From Thermomicrobiales bacterium (GTDB lineage: Bacteria; Chloroflexota; Chloroflexia; Thermomicrobiales; UBA6265), in the NCBI GenBank assembly GCA_041390825.1, contig JAWKPF010000050.1, positions 1-19,384 of the forward strand: DNA of 19,384 nt, read 5' to 3'. Positions 14,165-19,384 of this stretch are shown here, one piece after another (positions within the stretch are counted from its first letter, which is position 1; every line of letters begins with the position of its first letter). The notes beneath the pieces were generated by a model. It ran no database searches and had not been told where the DNA came from. It saw nothing but the letters and a program-made list of their open reading frames with translations. The position numbers and the translations under genes were made by a program.

Positions 14165-15142
14165 ATGCTAAGACGATTGCTGATGACCGGAATCGCCCTG
14201 ATGGCGATGCTTGCCGGATCGATCATCCTGCCGGGGAACGCAGCGCCTGGAGAGGCATTGGCGCAAACCGATGATTGCACTGGTTTGCAGGCATGGTCGC
14301 AAGCCTACCTGGCGGAAGAGCAGCGCTATTTCGACGAGCTGGCCGCAGTCGTCGACATCAGCGATCTGCGCGCCCTGGCCACGGCCACCCCGCAACAACT
14401 CAACCAGATCGTCGAGCTGATCGAAACGCATCTCAAGAACATGGACAAGATCGACGCGCCCGCGTTCGCCGCGAACTGGCAACGCGCCAATATGGAGTCG
14501 CTCGATCTTGCCCAGGCGCTCTTTGCCGACGGAGCGTTGAACGGGATCTTCACCATCCTCGTCGATTACTACGACCAGTCGCTTCGCTCCGACCAGGAGA
14601 TCGCCCAGGCGCGGCTCGACGCCACGGTGGCGTGCGCCGACTTCGACACGTTTGCCACCCAGGTAGACATGATCGATGGCGAACTGGACGACCCGGTGCC
14701 CGGGTTCGCATCCTGGTCGAGCTGCGAGGGACTGGACGAACTGGGTATTGCCATCGATCGGGCCAACCTGCAAGCGCTGGTCGAAGTCCCGGCGGCGCTC
14801 ACCCCGCTGGCCGAATTCGGAGGAGACTGGGATGTCGATCCCTCGATCCAATGGAACCAGTTGCAATTCATGAGCCTGGCCGACTACTACGAAGCGGTGT
14901 CGCGCATTCTGGACCAGACGCCGGCGCCGGAATATGCGCAAGCGTGGTTCCAGAGCCTGATCGCCTTCAACCGCGCGGTTGGGGAGATCATTCGCACTGG
15001 GTACGAGCACGGCGGCATCATGGCGGCCAGCACCGCGAATTCCGACATGCTGGCGGAGGTGACCGCTGCCAACGAGGCCGCCATCCAACAGGGTCAACAG
15101 GGGTGCATGACCTTCCTGGACTTCGTCGAATACTACGGCTAG
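14165..15142 (+). CDS. Secreted protein with two tandem Cys-bounded helical domains
   Basis: This is a 325-residue exported protein of no recognised family. The start at 14165 follows AGGAGAGG and opens directly into a signal peptide (MLRRLLMTGIALMAMLAGS ... ALAQ, about 34 residues). The mature part is two related domains. Domain 1 has C38 (CTGL), W105 (APAFAANW) and C157. Domain 2 has C187 (CEGL), W261 (PEYAQAW) and C314. The Trp-to-Cys distances are 52 and 53 residues; the same domain ends the upstream cyclophilin. Composition is Ala/Leu/Asp/Gln-rich and predicted mostly alpha-helical. The paired cysteines probably form a disulfide. The location next to a secreted isomerase suggests a shared extracytoplasmic role, but no activity can be named. 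Confidence 0.88.
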   Translation: MLRRLLMTGIALMAMLAGSIILPGNAAPGEALAQTDDCTGLQAWSQAYLAEEQRYFDELAAVVDISDLRALATATPQQLNQIVELIETHLKNMDKIDAPAFAANWQRANMESLDLAQALFADGALNGIFTILVDYYDQSLRSDQEIAQARLDATVACADFDTFATQVDMIDGELDDPVPGFASWSSCEGLDELGIAIDRANLQALVEVPAALTPLAEFGGDWDVDPSIQWNQLQFMSLADYYEAVSRILDQTPAPEYAQAWFQSLIAFNRAVGEIIRTGYEHGGIMAASTANSDMLAEVTAANEAAIQQGQQGCMTFLDFVEYYG

Positions 15143-15190
15143 TCGTTCGGGGACGGGCATCGGCGGTCGAACCGTTGCGTCGAGGCAGGA

Positions 15191-16411
15191 ATGGCAACAG
15201 CGAAACGATTCGACGATGTGCCCATGCAGAACACGCTCGACGACGTGCCGCCGATCTCGGCCGAGGAGATTCGCGGCCGGCAACAGCGCGCGCGTGAGAA
15301 AGCCTCGGCCGCGGGATTGGACGGGTTGCTGGTGGTTGGCCGCTCGTTCTATGACCGGCCCGGCGACCTGGCGTACCTAAGCGGGCACTTTCCTCCCTTC
15401 CCCACCACGGTCTTTTCCGAAGGGAACCGGGGCATGGGGCACGCGATGCTGCTCTTGCCGGTGGTTGGCGAACCCGTCTTGCTGACCGACGCGCGCAAAC
15501 ACCGCCCCGATCTGGTGGTGGTCGACGATGTGCGCGCCGCTGGCGATCTGGGACTTGGGCTGATCGATCTCCTGAAAGAGACCTATCTGGAAGACGCCAA
15601 TATCGGCCTGGTGGGCGATGACATTCTGCCGGCCGCGATCGACCGGCAATTGCTGCGCGAGCTACCCGGGTTGACGCTCGATCCGGAGCCGAACATCGTC
15701 GCCGAGATGCGCGCCATCAAGAGTCCGGGCGAACTCGACCTGCTGCGCCGGGCGGCACGCTGCGCCGATGCCGCGTTGATGACCGCCAATGCCATGATTC
15801 GGCGTGGCGGTGTGACCGAGCGCGAAGTTTGCGCCGAGGCAATCGCCGCGGCTATGCGCGCCGGGGCCGATTTCGTGCGCTATTTCCGGGTGCACTCTGG
15901 TCCGTGGTCGGCGTTCGGCTCTCGCTGGCCACAGGCCATGGACCGGCGCATCGAACCGGGAGAGATCGTGGCGTTGGACGCCATCGGCGCCTACCAGGGC
16001 TATGGGTTCGACGTGAACCGCACGACGGTTTGCGGCGACGCGAGCGCCGAAACCCGCCGCCTGCTGGAAACCACCCTCGAAGCGACCAACGCGGCGGTGG
16101 AGCAGATTCGTCCAGGAGTGGCGGTTTCGACCGTGGTGGACGCCGCGGTCGAGGTCATGCAGCGCGGCCGGTATGGCGATTACTTCGCTGGCATGATGGG
16201 CCACGGCATCGGGCTGGAGACGGTCGAGCTTCCTTATCTCAAGGTCGGTGAACCCACCGTACTCGAACCGAACATGGTCCTGTGTGTGGAACCCGGCCTG
16301 TTCATTCCCGAAGTCGCGGGCGCCGCCATCGAACAGGAAGTGGTGGTCCACGCCATCGGACCGAGCGAGATCATTACCCCCACCCCACCGAACCTCTGGG
16401 AGTGGGACTGA
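15191..16411 (+). CDS. M24-family metallopeptidase (Xaa-Pro dipeptidase-like)
   Basis: This is a 406-residue cytoplasmic enzyme with a creatinase-type N-domain (residues about 1-170) and a pita-bread catalytic domain. All five metal ligands of the M24 family are present with normal spacing: D263 (ALDAIG), D274 (GFDVNRTT), H338 (GMMGHGIGLE), E367 (CVEPGL) and E381 (AAIEQEVVV). It is therefore a dinuclear metal hydrolase rather than a metal-free creatinase. GAGG lies 7 nt before the ATG. The next gene is an M20-type amidohydrolase in the same direction. M24/M20 pairs of this sort occur in catabolic clusters for dipeptides, ectoine or carbamoyl/amide compounds, so the exact substrate stays open. 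Confidence 0.93.
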   Translation: MATAKRFDDVPMQNTLDDVPPISAEEIRGRQQRAREKASAAGLDGLLVVGRSFYDRPGDLAYLSGHFPPFPTTVFSEGNRGMGHAMLLLPVVGEPVLLTDARKHRPDLVVVDDVRAAGDLGLGLIDLLKETYLEDANIGLVGDDILPAAIDRQLLRELPGLTLDPEPNIVAEMRAIKSPGELDLLRRAARCADAALMTANAMIRRGGVTEREVCAEAIAAAMRAGADFVRYFRVHSGPWSAFGSRWPQAMDRRIEPGEIVALDAIGAYQGYGFDVNRTTVCGDASAETRRLLETTLEATNAAVEQIRPGVAVSTVVDAAVEVMQRGRYGDYFAGMMGHGIGLETVELPYLKVGEPTVLEPNMVLCVEPGLFIPEVAGAAIEQEVVVHAIGPSEIITPTPPNLWEWD

Positions 16412-16427
16412 AACAGGCACCGGCGTA

Positions 16428-16498
16428 CAGGGTCCGGTGTCCAGCGCACGCGGAGGCACTGAATTCGGCCCGCTCGGTTCATTCGACACTGGACCCTG
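16428..16498 (+). repeat. 14-bp inverted repeat between the M24 and carbamoylase genes
   Basis: CAGGGTCCGGTGTC (16428-16441) pairs with GACACTGGACCCTG (16485-16498) over 14 positions with a single G-T wobble and a 43-nt loop. It lies in the 118-nt gap, 31 nt before the downstream ATG. There is no T-run, so it is not a standard terminator. It may be an mRNA processing or stability element, or a dispersed intergenic repeat. Confidence 0.6.
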
Positions 16499-16529
16499 GA
16501 CCGTCACCTGCCAGGAAGGAGCGCATCCA

Positions 16530-17750
16530 ATGATCCATATCGATGGCGAACGGTTGAACGCGTCGTTGCAGGAGCTGGCACGGATCGGGGCGACCGATGG
16601 CGGCGGCGTGACGCGCCTGACGCTTTCCGACGAGGACAAGGCGGCCCGCGATCTGCTGGCGCGCTGGATGACCGAGGCCGGGCTGACTGTGCGGATCGAC
16701 GATCTGGGCAACATGTCGGGGATTCGTCCCGGCATCGAGGATGCGCCGCCGGTGTACATGGGTTCGCATATCGACACCGTCGTGCGCGGGGGACGATACG
16801 ACGGCGCGCTCGGGGTGATGGGCGCCCTGGAAGTGATCCGCACGCTCAACGATCACAACGTTCAGACCCGCCTGCCGGTGGCGCTGGTGAACTGGACGAA
16901 CGAGGAAGGCGTGCGCTTCGAACCGGCCACGCTCTGTTCCGGCGCGGTCGCGGGAGCGTTTACGCGCGACTTTGCCTATGGCATCCGCGACCGCAACGGA
17001 CTCATCTTCGGAGAGGAACTGCAACGCATCGGTTACAAAGGTGACGAGTCTCTGCGCCCGTTACCTGCCAGCGCATACCTGGAACTGCACATCGAGCAAG
17101 GGCCAGTGCTGGAATCGGTCGGCAAACCCGTAGGGGTTGTCGGCGGCATCGTTGGGATCATTTGGAGCGAGGTCGTGGTCACCGGGCAATCGGACCATGC
17201 CGGCCCCTCGCCCATGCCACTCCGCAAGGACGCGCTGATGGCCGCGTCCACCATGATCTCCTCGATCGAGCGGCTCGCCCTCGACCGGGACGATATCACG
17301 GTGGCGACCGTCGGCCGGATCAGGGTGGAACCAGACACCATCAACACGATTCCGGGGAGAGCCGTCTTCAGTGTCGATTTCCGGCATCCGGACGGCGAGA
17401 CGATCGACTCTCTCTCCCGCGAGCTCGGCAAGCTGGGTGAGACTGTCGCCCGCAACCGGGGAGTCGACATCACCGTCGAGCGAATCTGGACCAGTGATCC
17501 CACCCCGTTCGATCCAACCGTGATCGCCGCAATTCGCACCGGCTGTGAATCGCTCGGGCTCCCGTACGAAGAGCTTTGGTCGGGGGCGGGGCACGACGCC
17601 AAACACCTGGCCGATCTGGTTCCCACGGGCATGATCTTCGTCCGCAGCGCAGGCGGCGTCAGCCACGCGGAGATCGAGTATTCGACACCGGAAGACATCA
17701 CCGCCGGCGGCGACGTCCTGCTGCAGGCGGCACTCGCGCTGGCGGGATAG
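16530..17750 (+). CDS. Hydantoinase/carbamoylase-family (M20-type) amidohydrolase
   Basis: This is a 406-residue zinc-dependent amidase of the N-carbamoyl-L-amino acid hydrolase / beta-ureidopropionase / allantoate amidohydrolase group. AAGGAG lies 8 nt before the ATG. The metal and catalytic residues are visible: H80 and D82 (GSHIDTV), D91 (RYDGALG), E125-E126 (NEEGVRF), H187 (LELHIEQGPVLE) and H379 (GGVSHAEIE). The dimerisation lid is about residues 210-325 (GQSDHAGPSPMPLRKDA, DFRHPDGET). It cleaves a C-N bond in carbamoyl or ureido compounds; which one cannot be told from sequence. It probably forms a transcription unit with the M24 peptidase. Confidence 0.93.
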   Translation: MIHIDGERLNASLQELARIGATDGGGVTRLTLSDEDKAARDLLARWMTEAGLTVRIDDLGNMSGIRPGIEDAPPVYMGSHIDTVVRGGRYDGALGVMGALEVIRTLNDHNVQTRLPVALVNWTNEEGVRFEPATLCSGAVAGAFTRDFAYGIRDRNGLIFGEELQRIGYKGDESLRPLPASAYLELHIEQGPVLESVGKPVGVVGGIVGIIWSEVVVTGQSDHAGPSPMPLRKDALMAASTMISSIERLALDRDDITVATVGRIRVEPDTINTIPGRAVFSVDFRHPDGETIDSLSRELGKLGETVARNRGVDITVERIWTSDPTPFDPTVIAAIRTGCESLGLPYEELWSGAGHDAKHLADLVPTGMIFVRSAGGVSHAEIEYSTPEDITAGGDVLLQAALALAG

Positions 17751-17989
17751 TTTCGGAGGCCTGAGCTTAATGGTCCGAGACCTGCGACAGAGGAAGCGCT
17801 GGTAACGCCGCGCGCTTCAGTCGACGGTGCGACCCGTTCCCATCGTCCACGGACCAACCGTACTCCACCCGACGCAGCGCCTGTTGCGCACGACACCACT
17901 TCGATGCGAGTGGATCCCTATCGTCGAGACAGGCGAACTTCGCCGGAAATGCCTTCCGGAGCAATCCGGGTAACGACAAGGAGACGACG
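17751..17989 (+). other. 239-nt intergenic region, no gene seen
   Basis: No convincing reading frame with a ribosome site is present on either strand. Near its 3' end a small hairpin, CCGGAA-ATGCC-TTCCGG (17943-17959), lies 18 nt upstream of the AAGGAG (17978-17983) of the next gene and could be a leader structure. No clear promoter or terminator is recognised. Confidence 0.4.
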
Positions 17990-18430
17990 ATGGGCAATCA
18001 CTACGCTTCCGGTGTGAAAGGGAACATCCACGTGGAACTGGCGCGTCCCTGGTGGTGGGACCTGATCGTAGGTCCACCCTCTTCCGACCAGATCCATCTC
18101 TATGTGCAGACGCTCTGCGAGCGCTATCCGTGGCTTTGTCAGGACACGCTTCCCGTCGACTGGGACAAGTTCCCACCAGACCCGCGCGAGCTCACCACGC
18201 TGGTAACGGTGGCGGGGTTGATCGGTATCGATGGCTACCCGAACCCCGATGGCACCGGACCGGATCCCGATGGACCGATCGGCCCGATCATGCACGATCT
18301 GCTGGTCTCGCTCGTTGCTGGGCAGTTGGCCATGGGAATGGCCGATCGCGAACTGGCGACCAATCTGCAGATGGTCGCCGGAAAAACGGCCCAATTCAGC
18401 GCACGCCGGCTCCAGGAGGTTTCCGGCTAA
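17990..18430 (+). CDS. Conserved-looking hypothetical protein, 146 residues
   Basis: AAGGAG 6 nt upstream fixes the ATG at 17990. I do not recognise the family. There is no signal peptide. Residues 18-70 are rich in Trp, Pro and acidic residues (ARPWWWDLIVGPPSSDQ, CERYPWLCQD with two Cys). Residues 78-100 form a Gly/Pro/Asp segment (GYPNPDGTGPDPDGPIGP), which might be a flexible or Ca-binding loop. The C-terminal 50 residues are predicted amphipathic helix (MHDLLVSLVAGQLAMGMADRE). It stands alone and is followed by a strong hairpin shared with the convergent gene. Codon use looks like that of the neighbours, so I take it as a real gene of unknown function. Confidence 0.75.
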   Translation: MGNHYASGVKGNIHVELARPWWWDLIVGPPSSDQIHLYVQTLCERYPWLCQDTLPVDWDKFPPDPRELTTLVTVAGLIGIDGYPNPDGTGPDPDGPIGPIMHDLLVSLVAGQLAMGMADRELATNLQMVAGKTAQFSARRLQEVSG

Positions 18431-18462
18431 GCGAACCGCGACAACGCATCGTGCCCACGACG

Positions 18463-18494
18463 CGGGCCGGACGGGAGCATTCCCGTCCGGCCCG
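18463..18494. terminator. Bidirectional hairpin terminator between convergent genes
   Basis: A perfect 14-bp GC-rich stem (18463-18476 with 18481-18494) is closed by a GCAT tetraloop. It lies 32 nt after the plus-strand stop codon and 20 nt after the end of the minus-strand gene. Neither side has a clear T-run, so it is a U-less hairpin; its position between converging genes makes termination in both directions the best explanation. Confidence 0.65.
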
Positions 18495-18514
18495 TGGCAT
18501 GCAACGAGGTCGAG

Positions 18515-19384
18515 TTACGCAGCCGGGGTGGCGATGCCGTCGAAGCGGACCAGCATACCGGCCGGGGCATCCGGCGCGGAAATGATGGAGTTGGTGACGA
18601 CGAAGAGGTTGCCCGACTCCTGGTGGAACGCAATCCCATGCGGGAAGAAGAGGCCCTCCACGACTGGGGTCACGGTGCCATCCGCGTCGACGCGGAAGAC
18701 GTTGCCCGGCGCCGGCATTTCGCCGCTAAAGTCCGCCGTCAACTGCGTGACGTAGAGCGCGCCATCCGGTCCGTATGTCGCATCGACGATCATCGACAGT
18801 TGCACATCGCGAACCGTGTAGGTGCCGTCGGCCTGATAGTCCAGGATCGAGGGTCCATTCCACGACTCGGAAAGGAGCACCACGGTGATGGTGCCGTCCG
18901 GCGCAATGGCAACGCTGGTCGGGACGGGCTGCCGCGGCCCAGGCTGCATCGCTTCCTCCTCGGCCGTTGGCGTGGCGCCGGTCAGATCGGTCAGATTCGG
19001 CACCACCGCGAAGAGCGAGAACTCGCCGGTGTCCGGGGCAACCTGGTAAATGGTGTTGCCGCCTGCGTCCGCGACGTAGATGACGCCGTCCTGGCTGATC
19101 CCGAGCCCGTAGAGATTCGGGTTGATATCGGTGCCGTCCGGGTTGTTGGCCTCCTCGTAGGGACCGAGCTCGGCGACAAGCCGTGTCTCCTGGGTGTTGA
19201 TATCGATTGCGCTGACGGTGTTCTCCGACGGCAGCGGCAGCATGCCGCTCCCAACCGAGCTCCCACCGGTGGAGACGTAGACCGACTGATCGTAATAGTC
19301 GATCCCAACGCCGCCAATCGCGGTCGTGAGGACGATCTGCGTGCCGTCCGGCGCGATCGCGGAGATCTGCGGCGGCACGATCGG
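18515..19384 (-). CDS. Secreted NHL/SMP-30-like beta-propeller (ScyD/ScyE-like), 3' part only
   Basis: The frame is open from the right edge to the TAA at 18517-18515, giving 289 residues without an authentic start; the N-terminus and any signal peptide lie outside the window. Blades carry the pattern IAPDGTITVV, LGISQDGVIYVADAGGNTIYQV, YGPDGALYVTQL and NVFRVDADGTVTPV, as in NHL/SMP-30-type propellers and the ScyD/ScyE family. An insertion of about 20 residues (TGATPTAEEEAMQPGPRQ) sits between blades. The C-terminus reads GMLVRFDGIATPAA. These proteins are usually exported and often of unknown substrate; no catalytic metal site can be assigned from this part. Confidence 0.75.
   Translation of the reverse strand, partial: PIVPPQISAIAPDGTQIVLTTAIGGVGIDYYDQSVYVSTGGSSVGSGMLPLPSENTVSAIDINTQETRLVAELGPYEEANNPDGTDINPNLYGLGISQDGVIYVADAGGNTIYQVAPDTGEFSLFAVVPNLTDLTGATPTAEEEAMQPGPRQPVPTSVAIAPDGTITVVLLSESWNGPSILDYQADGTYTVRDVQLSMIVDATYGPDGALYVTQLTADFSGEMPAPGNVFRVDADGTVTPVVEGLFFPHGIAFHQESGNLFVVTNSIISAPDAPAGMLVRFDGIATPAA

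Noticed and set aside
14168..15283. 371-codon minus-strand frame opposite the helical-domain gene
   Set aside because: The plus strand has signal peptide, ribosome site and repeated domain structure; the minus frame is a high-GC shadow.
15662..16849. 395-codon minus-strand frame opposite the M24 and carbamoylase genes
   Set aside because: It lies antisense to two genes with intact catalytic motifs and spans their intergenic gap; no family features or ribosome site.
17767..17997. 76-codon minus-strand frame starting from TTG in the gap before the hypothetical gene
   Set aside because: Its start overlaps the ribosome site and start of the plus-strand gene, it has no Shine-Dalgarno site, and the protein shows no recognisable structure.

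Overview
The window is a high-GC (roughly 60-65% by eye) bacterial chromosomal segment with close-packed genes on both strands. Ala/Ser/Pro/Thr-rich linkers follow signal peptides, a secreted beta-propeller carries long Thr-Pro repeats, and F420-type (LLM) and nitroreductase enzymes sit beside amicyanin-like cupredoxin, HtrA and Dps genes. This combination resembles Chloroflexota of the Thermomicrobia type. That placement is an inference from gene style, not from a marker gene. I see no rRNA, tRNA, CRISPR array, insertion sequence or phage gene.

Layout. 1-3.6 kb (minus): the 5' part of a secreted lectin-like protein, then a large secreted PQQ-type beta-propeller with a Thr-Pro repeat spacer and a C-terminal lectin-like domain. 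3.66-4.5 kb: dps on the plus strand, a structured 3' region, and a previously unlisted 52-residue membrane protein on the minus strand with its own terminator. 4.7-5.74 kb (minus): an HtrA/DegP-type protease. 5.99-7.62 kb (plus): a nucleotidyltransferase-fold protein followed 17 nt later by a GNAT acetyltransferase. 7.58-9.32 kb (minus): an amicyanin-like cupredoxin and two paralogous nitroreductases. 9.46-10.1 kb (plus): a DUF3800 protein, divergent from the nitroreductases. 10.33-12.67 kb (plus): an operon of LLM oxidoreductase, HAD-like hydrolase and MOSC protein. 12.78-15.14 kb (plus): a secreted cyclophilin and a secreted helical protein. 15.19-17.75 kb (plus): an M24 metallopeptidase and an M20-type hydantoinase/carbamoylase. 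17.99-18.43 kb: an unknown 146-residue protein. 18.5 kb to the end (minus): a truncated secreted beta-propeller.

The most notable observation is an apparently uncharacterised extracytoplasmic domain. It is bounded by two cysteines with a central Pro-x-[Phe/Tyr]-Ala-x-x-Trp core. One copy is fused behind the secreted cyclophilin and two tandem copies form the next gene. The Cys-Trp-Cys spacing is nearly constant in all three, which suggests one disulfide-closed helical fold that travels with a peptidyl-prolyl isomerase.

Much of the window encodes exported or envelope-associated functions: two propellers, a lectin-like protein, HtrA, cyclophilin, the helical-domain protein and a Tat-type cupredoxin. 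The soluble enzymes look like general redox and amide/peptide catabolism. Several start codons were placed from Shine-Dalgarno sites and candidate -10 boxes rather than by longest reading frame: 3488, 5738, 5992, 8046, 9318, 10334 and 14165.
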